Assembly: GCA_021323155.1 (NCBI GenBank)
Contig: JAJTCI010000003.1
Coordinates: 1-25,391 of the forward strand
Direction of reading: 5' to 3'
Source of the DNA: Chitinophagaceae bacterium
Lineage (GTDB): Bacteria; Bacteroidota; Bacteroidia; Chitinophagales; Chitinophagaceae
DNA: 25,391 nt
Shown: one piece after another, positions 6,656 through 14,357 of the stretch
Position numbering within the stretch: the first letter of the stretch is position 1
How the letters are laid out: each line of letters starts with the position of its first letter
Translations under genes and position numbers: made by a program
Notes under the pieces: model-generated
Databases searched by the model: none
What the model was told of the DNA's origin: nothing
Seen by the model: only the letters and a program-made list of their open reading frames with translations

Positions 6656-8074
6656 ATGGATGACAAGTTTTACGATAACGATTTTGAGCGTTTCCTGCAG
6701 CAACAGGTGAAGCAGCACAGGATGTACCCCTCTGACGCGGTATGGAAAGGCATTTACAAGCAGGTTCACGGCAACAGGAAATGGCCCGGCCTTTATTTCT
6801 TTGCCATACTCACTATTGCAGCGCTCACCGTAGTTACGGTAATGATGGAAACCGGCCCGGTTGACCAAACGGTCCAGGGGAAAATCAAATCAGTTCCTGT
6901 TGTCAACAATCTTGACCCGGCACAGGTAACCAGGCAGGTGATCAATACCATCAACAGCAAACAACAAAATGGAATACCTGGCAGCATCGTGGCATCTATC
7001 GGTACTGCTAACAATATCATCAACCCGGTTGATCAAACAATTGAAACAGGGTCGCTGTCCGAACAAACAGTAACGGAACAACAAATAGTTGTGACCGGGA
7101 TGCGAAACGCCGGAGAAGAAAACAATCCTGTGACTATTCGTAGCACACAGGCCGCGGACACGGACAAGAGTGACGCCCAGGTTGCAGCATCAACTAAACC
7201 GGTTGCCGCCCTTACTCCTGCCGCAGTTGCGGCTAACAAAGCCGACAAGGCTGAAACGGATGAGGAAGCGATCACGAAAAAGAATACGAATCCTACTGAC
7301 GAATACCTGGAAGCGAACCCTGAAGAGATCGCCCGCATTCAAAAGCAACCAGTGCGCGTTAAACCTTCGAAGTGGCAGTTCCAGTTCTATATCACGCCTT
7401 CGATGAGCTATCGCCAGATCGTGGATAAGAAACCTGTGAACAACAACTACAACGGCCCGGTCACCGCTTATGGTGTGCAGGCGAATAAGGTGATCCGCTA
7501 TCGCCCCGGCATGGGAACGGAGTTTGGCCTGGGTGCCCAGTATAAATTAACAGACCGTATGAAGTTATCCGGCGCTTTCCAGTTTAACATCCGCCAGTAC
7601 AATATTGATGCATACATGGGCAACTCTGAACTTGCTACCATCGCGGTGGAGCGTGGTACCGCTTACAACGCCATCGTACGCTATCGCAGTTCCGGTGGTT
7701 ATGGTGAGGCTGAGTTGCTGAATAAATACCACCAGGTATCCTTACCACTGGGTGTTGAATACAGCATCGTGAATTCAAAAAGGTTCGGCGTGAATGTGGC
7801 CGCGGCCGTGCAGCCGACGTATACATTCAGCCAGAGCACCTACCTGCTTACTTCAGATTATAAGAGTTATGCCGATGGAACCGAGTTTCTGCGTCGCTGG
7901 AACATCAACAGCAACCTGGAAGCCACCATCAGTTACAATACGGGCAACCTGCAATGGAAATTTGGTCCGCAGTTGCGTTACCAGCACCTGCCCAATTACA
8001 CAGCGCCCTACCCCATCAGGGAATACCTGATTGACTACGGATTTAAGATCGGTTTCACAAAAACGATCCAATAA
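6656..8074 (+). CDS. anti-sigma-like N-terminus, one membrane helix and C-terminal outer-membrane beta-barrel domain
   Basis: This 472-residue protein has three parts. Residues 1-44 are a short soluble segment, FERFLQQQVKQHRMYPSDAVW then GIYKQVHG, resembling the cytoplasmic segment found in many Chitinophagaceae proteins encoded beside ECF sigma factors. Residues 45-64 form one hydrophobic helix (FFAILTIAALTVVTVMM). Residues 65-235 are a Gln/Thr/Asn/Ala-rich low-complexity linker. Residues 238-472 are rich in alternating aromatic/polar beta-strands (QFQFYITPSMSYR, and GTEFGLGAQYKL), like the PorT/outer-membrane beta-barrel domain. There is no cleavable signal peptide. The position right after the sigma gene suggests it restrains or senses for that sigma factor. 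Whether the C-terminus truly inserts in the outer membrane is unproven; it could be a periplasmic or inner-membrane-tethered beta domain. Confidence 0.8.
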   Translation: MDDKFYDNDFERFLQQQVKQHRMYPSDAVWKGIYKQVHGNRKWPGLYFFAILTIAALTVVTVMMETGPVDQTVQGKIKSVPVVNNLDPAQVTRQVINTINSKQQNGIPGSIVASIGTANNIINPVDQTIETGSLSEQTVTEQQIVVTGMRNAGEENNPVTIRSTQAADTDKSDAQVAASTKPVAALTPAAVAANKADKAETDEEAITKKNTNPTDEYLEANPEEIARIQKQPVRVKPSKWQFQFYITPSMSYRQIVDKKPVNNNYNGPVTAYGVQANKVIRYRPGMGTEFGLGAQYKLTDRMKLSGAFQFNIRQYNIDAYMGNSELATIAVERGTAYNAIVRYRSSGGYGEAELLNKYHQVSLPLGVEYSIVNSKRFGVNVAAAVQPTYTFSQSTYLLTSDYKSYADGTEFLRRWNINSNLEATISYNTGNLQWKFGPQLRYQHLPNYTAPYPIREYLIDYGFKIGFTKTIQ

Positions 8075-8100
8075 TGCCGCAACTTTACTAACTGAAAAGA

Positions 8101-8126
8101 ATCCCGCCGAAGGCGGGATCTTTTTT
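8101..8126 (+). terminator. rho-independent terminator after the sigma/beta-barrel pair
   Basis: A perfect 8-bp stem, ATCCCGCC with GGCGGGAT around a GAA loop, is followed by C and six T. It lies 27 nt after the beta-barrel stop codon and separates this operon from the lipoprotein and uvrC genes. Confidence 0.9.
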
Positions 8127-8150
8127 ATCCCTTAATATTATTTTTACCGT

Positions 8151-8723
8151 ATGAGATCACTGGTCATTGTAATGATTGCCATTGCCGCATTTGGCTGCTC
8201 CGGCGAACCAAAGCCGGAAGAAGAACGGATCCGCACCTACGATACTTCAACACTTTATTACGATATACCCCTGGCAGTACAGAATGAATTGCTGACGATC
8301 AAACGGGGTGCTACCAATATTTACCGCATTGTTTCCATTGATGGCCACCGGGACTCTGCATCGATCGATACGGTGCAACTCAGGCAGCTGGCAGCGCCTT
8401 TCCTGCAGTACAACCTCAATGAAAGCAAACACCGAAAATATTACAAGGAAGATGTGTTTGAAGACAATGACCTGGGCAGGGTGATCTTCACCTATGGCAC
8501 AAATCACCCGGACCTGGTGGTTAATTCCGCATCCGTATGGCTGGAACAGGAAACCCACCACCTGACCAATATCAATATTAAGCGCTTATATAAAGTGCGC
8601 GACTCGCTGTATGATGAAGACCTGTCATGGACCACCGGTAAAAATTTCATGATCCTGCAGAAAATTTCCGGCGGCGGAAAAGAACAGATCCGGCAGACAC
8701 AGGTTTTCTGGAAGAATAGATGA
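8151..8723 (+). CDS. small lipoprotein of unknown function
   Basis: A predicted 190-residue lipoprotein. The signal peptide MRSLVIVMIAIAAFGC has lipobox AFGC with Cys16 as lipidation site, followed by SGEPKPEEER. The rest is mixed, hydrophilic and rich in Asp, Tyr and Thr, with no motif I recognise. The sequence from about residue 40 to 185 alternates strand-like and polar segments, compatible with a small periplasmic alpha/beta or beta domain. Proteins of this kind are often annotated as hypothetical or DUF proteins in Chitinophagaceae. It begins 25 nt after the upstream terminator, so it needs its own promoter; TATTTTTA at 8139-8146 is a near match to the -7 consensus but very close to the ATG. 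uvrC starts 18 nt downstream, so the two are probably cotranscribed, which need not mean shared function. Confidence 0.8.
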   Translation: MRSLVIVMIAIAAFGCSGEPKPEEERIRTYDTSTLYYDIPLAVQNELLTIKRGATNIYRIVSIDGHRDSASIDTVQLRQLAAPFLQYNLNESKHRKYYKEDVFEDNDLGRVIFTYGTNHPDLVVNSASVWLEQETHHLTNINIKRLYKVRDSLYDEDLSWTTGKNFMILQKISGGGKEQIRQTQVFWKNR

Positions 8724-8741
8724 GTATTTTTGATGTGACGA

Positions 8742-10550
8742 ATGACCAGCACCGAATTCCAGCAACTGATCCATAAAATCCCCACCCAACCCGGGATCTA
8801 TAAATACTACGATGATAAGGGCGCGCTTATCTACGTGGGCAAGGCGAAGAACCTGAAAAAAAGGGTGGCGTCGTATTTCAGCAAGACACTCGCCAGTTAC
8901 AAGACACACGAACTGGTCCAACGCATCCGGAAGATCGAGTTCACGATCGTTAATTCCGAACAAGACGCGCTATTCCTGGAGAATTCACTGATCAAGGAAT
9001 ATCAGCCCCTGTTTAACATCAACCTGAAGGATGATAAGAGCTATCCATTCATCGTTATCAAAAAAGAACCATTTCCGCGCGTGTTCCTTACCAGGAGAAA
9101 GTATGACGACGGATCAGAATACCTTGGCCCGTTCACTTCGGTAGCGCGGGTAAGGGAGTTACTCAACTTTATCCGCTCCAACATTCCATTGCGCACGTGT
9201 AAACTTAATTTAACGCGGCAAAACATAGAGCGGAAAAAGTTCAAGGTCTGCCTGGAATACCACCTCGGCAACTGCAAAGGGCCTTGCGAGGGACTTCAAT
9301 CGGAAGATGATTACCTGCAAAGCCTGCAGCAGATCAAGAACCTGTTGCGCGGAAATCTCACGCCGGTGATCCAGCAGTTCAAAAGCGAGATGAACCGCCA
9401 GGCTGCGAACATGGAATTCGAGCAGGCGGAACTGACACGTAAAAAGATCGAACACCTGGAGAATTACGAAGCCCGCTCGGTAGTGGTGAGCAAACATATA
9501 TTCGATGTGGACGTATTTACCATGATCCGCGAATACGACAACGCTTACGTAAACTACCTGATGGTGAAGAATGGTACGATCGTGCAAACCCATACCATCC
9601 AGCTGAAGACGCCTTTGGAAGAAACGGACGAAGAGGTGCTTGCCTTCGCCATCAGTAACCTGCGACAGACATTCAGCAGCACCGCCATCGAACTGATCGT
9701 GCCTTTCCCGCTGGAATACCACGACAGTAATATCGTCTCCACCGTGCCGAAGGGGGGCGATAAAAAGAAGTTGCTCGATCTGTCACTGAAGAACGTAGAG
9801 TATTTCAAAGAGGACCTGCACCGTAAAAAGATCCTGCAGCTCGAAGGCTCTACTGATAAAGAAAAGAAGCAGGTACTTTACAAGATGCAGCACGACCTGC
9901 ATCTTTCGGAGCTACCCTTGCATATCGAATGCTTTGACAACTCTAATTTCCAGGGAAGTTTCCCCGTCGCCGCGATGGTATGTTTCAAAGAAGGTGTACC
10001 GAGTAAAGATGATTACCGGCATTTCAATATCAAGACGGTGGAAGGCATCAACGATTTCGCTTCGATGAAAGAAGTGGTGCAGCGGAGATATAAACGCGTG
10101 GTGGCTGAAAACAGGCCCCTGCCACAGCTCGTGATCATCGATGGTGGTAAAGGGCAGCTGAACGCGGCGGTCGAAGCGCTGGAGTCATTGAATATCCGCG
10201 GGCAGTTGAATATCATCGGCCTTGCGAAGAACGAAGAGGAGATATTTTTTCCCGGGGATATGCAGTCGATGAAACTGCCCTGGGATAGCGAAAGCCTGAA
10301 ACTGATCCGACGTATCCGTGACGAGGTGCACCGTTTTGGCATCACCTTTCATCGCAAGCAACGCTCCAGGGGCACTTTCAAGAACGAGCTGGAAGACATT
10401 AAAGGTATCGGCAAGCAAACAGCTGACCTGCTGCTCAAAAAATACCGCTCGGTAAAGAATATCCGTAACCTTTCAATGGAAGATCTGGCGGCGGATGTCG
10501 GAACATCAAAGGCGCGGATCATAAAGCAGTATTTCGACGATAAAGGGTAA
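8742..10550 (+). CDS. uvrC: excinuclease ABC subunit C
   Basis: The dual-incision nuclease of nucleotide excision repair, acting with UvrA and UvrB on damaged DNA. At 602 residues it has the family length. The N-terminal GIY-YIG nuclease (about 14-95) shows GIY at 18-20, YVG at 31-33, Arg41 and Glu80. Cys153, Cys170, Cys178 and Cys182 form the cysteine cluster that binds iron-sulfur in UvrC. The UVR helical motif that contacts UvrB is at about 205-242. The RNase H-like 5'-incision domain (about 385-540) carries Asp399 in ECFDNS and Asp467 in VIIDGGKGQ. Two helix-hairpin-helix motifs end the protein (LEDIKGIGKQTADLL and the segment after it). No truncation or missing catalytic residue is seen. 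A terminator follows at once. Confidence 0.97.
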   Translation: MTSTEFQQLIHKIPTQPGIYKYYDDKGALIYVGKAKNLKKRVASYFSKTLASYKTHELVQRIRKIEFTIVNSEQDALFLENSLIKEYQPLFNINLKDDKSYPFIVIKKEPFPRVFLTRRKYDDGSEYLGPFTSVARVRELLNFIRSNIPLRTCKLNLTRQNIERKKFKVCLEYHLGNCKGPCEGLQSEDDYLQSLQQIKNLLRGNLTPVIQQFKSEMNRQAANMEFEQAELTRKKIEHLENYEARSVVVSKHIFDVDVFTMIREYDNAYVNYLMVKNGTIVQTHTIQLKTPLEETDEEVLAFAISNLRQTFSSTAIELIVPFPLEYHDSNIVSTVPKGGDKKKLLDLSLKNVEYFKEDLHRKKILQLEGSTDKEKKQVLYKMQHDLHLSELPLHIECFDNSNFQGSFPVAAMVCFKEGVPSKDDYRHFNIKTVEGINDFASMKEVVQRRYKRVVAENRPLPQLVIIDGGKGQLNAAVEALESLNIRGQLNIIGLAKNEEEIFFPGDMQSMKLPWDSESLKLIRRIRDEVHRFGITFHRKQRSRGTFKNELEDIKGIGKQTADLLLKKYRSVKNIRNLSMEDLAADVGTSKARIIKQYFDDKG

Positions 10551-10586
10551 AAAAAGGGGCCCGGATGAATATCCAGCCCCGTTTTT
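10551..10586 (+). terminator. terminator after uvrC
   Basis: GGGGC (10556-10560) pairs with GCCCC (10576-10580). A small internal loop and an inner GGAT/ATCC stem around GAAT follow, then G and five T. The A-run before the stem makes it potentially bidirectional. It starts directly after the uvrC stop codon. Confidence 0.85.
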
Positions 10587-10725
10587 AAAATCCAATATCC
10601 TATGAAAAACCGTGATAAAGATAGAGATACTACCCAATTATGCAATACCCCTATATGGCTTTTTTACAGATATTTATCCTCATTCCAAGCGATCAATGGT
10701 GAAACACTGGGTATGGAAAGGCATT

Positions 10726-10752
10726 AAAAAAGGAGCCCGTAAGCTCCCTTTT
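10726..10752 (-). terminator. terminator after gldN
   Basis: On the minus strand GGAGC pairs with GCTCC around a TTACGG loop and is followed by six T. Flanking A/T bases extend the stem, so it may also work in the other direction. It lies 17 nt beyond the gldN stop and closes the gld operon, convergent to uvrC. Confidence 0.8.
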
Positions 10753-10769
10753 CTATCGTTTATCAGGAC

Positions 10770-11837
10770 TTAATAAGCCCAGAGATTTTGCTCATAGTTG
10801 AAGATCTTCTCCTTGATATTCTCTCCTTCCAGCAGCCTGAACAGCGGATCTTTGATCAGCAGTCGCAGCGTTTGGTCGGACGGGTTATCCATTGAAGACT
10901 TCGTAATATAGCTACTGAAGAACCTGTTCTCGAAGAGGTCTTCCCAGCTCATCCTGCCGTTTGTGTTCTTTGGGTTGTATACGAAGGTTTGGGCCAGCTT
11001 ATACCGGAGGTCAGGGTAGTACACCCAGAACAGCGGGTAAGGCAGGGAAGGCGTGTTAGTGCCTGGCTGGGCCGTACGGATGGCCATCGGCGCGATGCCA
11101 ATGATCCGGGTGAACAGCCTGCTGCTTTCTTTATCGAAGAATACCTGCTCTTTAATACGGAACATGTAGATAGAGTCCGGACGAATTGCTCTTGGATTGG
11201 GCCTGCGCCTGATCACCGTATCCAGGATGTTCTGGTCATACAGGTTAGTCACCAGCTGCGTATCCAGGTCAGCTGTACTGGAAGAGAATTCCTGTAACAG
11301 CGAGTCGTAGGACACGTAGGTAGTAAACCTGTCGTCTTCATTCGAGAACGCCGGGATCGGGTTCTTCGGATCTTTCAATGCGTCCAGTATGATGGAAAAG
11401 AAACGCTGGTCACCTTCGTTCTCCTTACCGGGGTAGATAAACGCACGGTTCATTTTCTCGCGTGCATCTATATCCCTCCAGATAAAATGGCTGAACACTA
11501 CGTCATCGGCGCGGTTGTGCTCGTAAGCCAGCGGTGCCCTGTCGGCAACGTCAACTGTTGAAACATCATAACCGTACACGTTGCGCAAGCTCTTTTTTAC
11601 CGTGCCACCGAACTCGTTGCCGGAACTATAGATGGTCGTATCAAACGATTTGCTCGACTTCACCGTACCCCCAGGTCCCGGAGGCGGGGTTGTAGGCGGG
11701 TTCGTTGTAGGCGGGTTCGTCGCAGGAGGGTTTGTTCCCGGAGGTCCAGGCGGTCTGCGGCGGATCTGCGCGCTGGCCGCTGTCTGCACAGCCATCGCCG
11801 CCAGCACTACCAAACAAAAGATCAGGTTCTTTTTCAT
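10770..11837 (-). CDS. gldN: gliding motility / type IX secretion protein GldN
   Basis: Periplasmic component that with lipoprotein GldK forms the ring-like assembly under the outer membrane in type IX secretion (PorN in Porphyromonas). The 355 residues begin with a signal peptide (MKKNLIFCLVVLAAMAVQTAASAQ, shown in two parts: MKKNLIFCLVVL then AAMAVQTAASAQ). Next comes an Arg/Pro-rich stretch at about 25-57 with TNPP-type pentapeptides, then the conserved domain from about 60 to the end. That domain includes DDVVFSHFIWRDIDAREKMN, the RVIYPG-like FIYPGKENEG, and the C-terminal half with PLFWVYYPDLR and NGRMSWEDLFENRFFSSYI, which are typical of GldN. It starts 11 nt after gldM and is last in the gldKLMN operon, followed by a terminator. 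The proline-rich insert is the only unusual element. Confidence 0.95.
   Translation of the reverse strand: MKKNLIFCLVVLAAMAVQTAASAQIRRRPPGPPGTNPPATNPPTTNPPTTPPPGPGGTVKSSKSFDTTIYSSGNEFGGTVKKSLRNVYGYDVSTVDVADRAPLAYEHNRADDVVFSHFIWRDIDAREKMNRAFIYPGKENEGDQRFFSIILDALKDPKNPIPAFSNEDDRFTTYVSYDSLLQEFSSSTADLDTQLVTNLYDQNILDTVIRRRPNPRAIRPDSIYMFRIKEQVFFDKESSRLFTRIIGIAPMAIRTAQPGTNTPSLPYPLFWVYYPDLRYKLAQTFVYNPKNTNGRMSWEDLFENRFFSSYITKSSMDNPSDQTLRLLIKDPLFRLLEGENIKEKIFNYEQNLWAY
11686..11735 (-). repeat. 15-bp tandem repeat encoding TNPPT/A in gldN
   Basis: Three consecutive 15-bp units (11686-11700, 11701-11715, 11716-11730), two of them almost identical, encode TNPPT/TNPPA pentapeptides. They lie in the proline-rich linker just after the GldN signal peptide. 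Repeats of this kind can change copy number by slippage in whole codons without breaking the frame. Confidence 0.7.
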
Positions 11838-11848
11838 ATATCGGACTT

Positions 11849-13387
11849 TTATTCTATCACTATTGTTATACCACCGTCGAGCGTTCTTGTAGATCCACCC
11901 GGACCTCTTACCACGATACCGTTAATGATAACCGTTGTACCAGATTTAGCACGACCCATCCACCTCTTCACTTCCGCGTCGAAAGCCGGCCCTGAGACCT
12001 GCTTACCAGCGGGTGCTTCTTCAAAACCAGGACCGCTGAAATCGATGTAATATGACACGACATCATAACGTACTCCGGTAAATATGAAGTCAACCAGTTC
12101 AGCGTAAACACCTGGCTGGATACGGAAACGATCCAATGGCATTGAACCCATTGCCACACCACCTACTTTAGCGATCGGCGATGGTACACGCTTAACGGGA
12201 ATGCTGAATGTCGCCTTGGTTTTACCATCACCGGCTGTTACTGTAGCGTAGCCCAGCTGGGTGAACTTGGCTACATACTGGCCTTTTCCTTTATTCTCAT
12301 ACGTTGCACCGGCACCCTCGATCTGGAGGCTTATTTTTTCCGCACCACCCGAACCGGTTACGCTAAGCGGATTATCAAGTCCCTGGTAGAATACCCTTGT
12401 CGCATCCGTAGATACAGTAAGACCTGAAGGGGCACCTACAGTGTACTTGATCACTTTATTAACCGAAGCGGGCTGGCCCGTGTTCGGATCAACATAGTTA
12501 ACCACTACTGTTTTGCTATACTCGCCAGGCACGCTTTCCGCCTTTGCTTTCAATTCGTAGTCGCCGAGTGGTGTTCTTTGCGCGGTAGCGCCACCAACGG
12601 TGATGGTAGGGTAAGCCTTAGAGCTATACGCACCGATGCCCGCGTTGATCGTGAATTCTTCACCAGGCATCATATAAGTAGAGCTGGAGTTCGCGATCAC
12701 CTGGAACTGGTCGTAAGTGATCACCACCTCGCCTACTTTCCGGTGGCAGTGTTCCACGATCTGTGATTCTGAGTTCTTAATGTCGTTCTGGAATTTACTT
12801 AAGATGGTCAGTGCCGCCACTGTGGGTACCATCCTGAAATAGGAAGCCGACCAGTCGCCCTGATTTGCCAGGGTCTTCACCTTTGGCGGAACGAGGTCGA
12901 TCGGGAGTGTAGCACCAAATTTCTCTTTGATCTCCGGGTCGATGGCAAGCATCTTTTCACGGATCTCTTTCAATTTAGCATACAACGCTTTACCCCTGCC
13001 CTGCTCAATGAACAGGCGGGTAGTAACGTCCATATTATCTTCCTTGTACGTTGAATCTTTCTTATCAAAATCCGCTTCGTTCAAAAGCAGGGTTTTGAGA
13101 TCCTGTACATATTTATAACCTTCCTGGGAAAGCTTCTGGGCTTCCAGGGCTTTCGCCTGCCAGATCTTGGCTTTCTCGGCAGTGGTCGGATCCTTCAGCT
13201 TCTCATCAAATGACCGGAATATCTGAGTGATCTTAGACTCAGACAGCATCGTAGATGCTTCCAATGTACTGTTCACCGTCTTGAAGGCGTTCAGGATCTC
13301 GGCCGATATATTTAGTGCCAGCAGCGCTGTCAACACCAGATACATCAGGTTGATCATCTTTTGCCGCGGCTCTTTAGGTAGTGCCAT
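11849..13387 (-). CDS. gldM: gliding motility / type IX secretion motor protein GldM
   Basis: The single-pass inner-membrane protein whose long periplasmic dimeric stalk transmits motion of the GldL-GldM proton motor to the GldKN ring. At 512 residues it has the family length. After a short basic cytoplasmic start (MALPKEPRQKMINLMYLVLT) the transmembrane helix covers about 12-33, with Glu30 at its outer end. The periplasmic part starts with a helical D1 domain (about 40-220). The beta-rich D2-D4 domains follow, with an Ig-like/carbohydrate-binding look (TITVGGATAQRTPLGDYELKA in part), and the C-terminal domain is about 400-512. The start MALPKEPRQKM is conserved in the family. It sits 61 nt after gldL and 11 nt before gldN, on one strand. 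Confidence 0.95.
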   Translation of the reverse strand: MALPKEPRQKMINLMYLVLTALLALNISAEILNAFKTVNSTLEASTMLSESKITQIFRSFDEKLKDPTTAEKAKIWQAKALEAQKLSQEGYKYVQDLKTLLLNEADFDKKDSTYKEDNMDVTTRLFIEQGRGKALYAKLKEIREKMLAIDPEIKEKFGATLPIDLVPPKVKTLANQGDWSASYFRMVPTVAALTILSKFQNDIKNSESQIVEHCHRKVGEVVITYDQFQVIANSSSTYMMPGEEFTINAGIGAYSSKAYPTITVGGATAQRTPLGDYELKAKAESVPGEYSKTVVVNYVDPNTGQPASVNKVIKYTVGAPSGLTVSTDATRVFYQGLDNPLSVTGSGGAEKISLQIEGAGATYENKGKGQYVAKFTQLGYATVTAGDGKTKATFSIPVKRVPSPIAKVGGVAMGSMPLDRFRIQPGVYAELVDFIFTGVRYDVVSYYIDFSGPGFEEAPAGKQVSGPAFDAEVKRWMGRAKSGTTVIINGIVVRGPGGSTRTLDGGITIVIE

Positions 13388-13448
13388 CTTTAGTTAATAA
13401 TTTAATTAGTCTTTGTTTTGGTTTCAATCAAAGGTTCGCATCAATGGC

Positions 13449-14231
13449 TTATTGCCTTCCGCCCTGCATCGCGCTGAGCATGTTACCATAGATGTTGTTC
13501 AGCTTGCTCAGGTTGGTAGCCAGTGCGCCGATCTGTTGTTTCGCTTTTTCAGCGTCTTCAGCAGTTGCACCCATCGCCGTAGCAGCCTGGTTCAGCTTAC
13601 CATAGAACGCGTTCAACGCCTTTAAGTGATTGTTGCTTTCCTGGAGCTCCATTTCGTAGATGGTATTGAGCGAAGAAAGGTTCTTCGTCATCACCTGTAC
13701 CTGCTCGTGGAACTGCCTTGTTGTTTCGGAAGCACCATTAAAGACCTGCATAGAAGTAGCGGCGTTCACATAAGCATCTTTCACGGTGCCCAGTGCTGCA
13801 GCAGCTTCTTTTGTTTTGATAGTATAATCGCTTGTGGCAGACACCGCATCGCTCACGTCGGCGATCTTGTCTACGCTTGTGGTTAATTTCTGGAATCCTG
13901 CGCTCAGTTTTGTAAGATTAGCTGGTGTGATCTCAGCTTCTTCGAGCATTTTTTCCATGGTCCTTAAGGCAGGGTTGCCCTTGTCAGATTTTTTCTTGTC
14001 ACCCACTATCACTTCATCCATAGAAGGGTCGGTAACCGCAGGAAAGTAGAGATACAAGGCACCATAAACAGTAAATACGATCGCTTCGGTACCAAGACCG
14101 ATGATCAGCATCAGGTCCGCACCTTCCCAGTGCATCAGTTTAAAGAGGGCACCGATGATCACCACCGCCGCAGCTAGCGATACGAAAATATCTACTACTT
14201 TACTAACTTTTGATGGAATTGCAACTGCCAT
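13449..14231 (-). CDS. gldL: gliding motility / type IX secretion motor protein GldL
   Basis: The inner-membrane stator-like ring subunit of the proton-powered type IX motor, five copies around two GldM helices in known structures. The two transmembrane helices lie at about 13-31 and 40-63. Glu49 sits within the second (LIIGLGTEAIVFTVYGALY), matching the membrane-embedded glutamate known to matter for GldL function. His34 and Lys31 lie in the short turn (FKLMHWEG). From about residue 72 the protein is a long cytoplasmic, Ala/Thr/Leu/Lys-rich helical and coiled-coil region to residue 260, as expected. The start MAVAIPSKVSKVVD is typical. It lies between gldK (127 nt upstream, with a hairpin) and gldM. 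Confidence 0.95.
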   Translation of the reverse strand: MAVAIPSKVSKVVDIFVSLAAAVVIIGALFKLMHWEGADLMLIIGLGTEAIVFTVYGALYLYFPAVTDPSMDEVIVGDKKKSDKGNPALRTMEKMLEEAEITPANLTKLSAGFQKLTTSVDKIADVSDAVSATSDYTIKTKEAAAALGTVKDAYVNAATSMQVFNGASETTRQFHEQVQVMTKNLSSLNTIYEMELQESNNHLKALNAFYGKLNQAATAMGATAEDAEKAKQQIGALATNLSKLNNIYGNMLSAMQGGRQ

Positions 14232-14280
14232 AAAACGTGTGTTTTTATTTTGGTTTTAATGTATAGCTAAACGGTCAAGA

Positions 14281-14297
14281 GGGGAACCTTGTTCCCC
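14281..14297. repeat. 7-bp perfect hairpin between gldK and gldL
   Basis: GGGGAAC and GTTCCCC flank a CTT loop. No T-run follows on the minus strand, so it is not a classic terminator. It could act as an mRNA-processing or partial-attenuation hairpin that adjusts the ratio of GldK to GldLMN, or have no role. Confidence 0.5.
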
Positions 14298-14357
14298 CGC
14301 TTTATTCATTAAGATTTTTCTAGAAATGGACCTTATACGATTCTTTCTTTAGGATAA

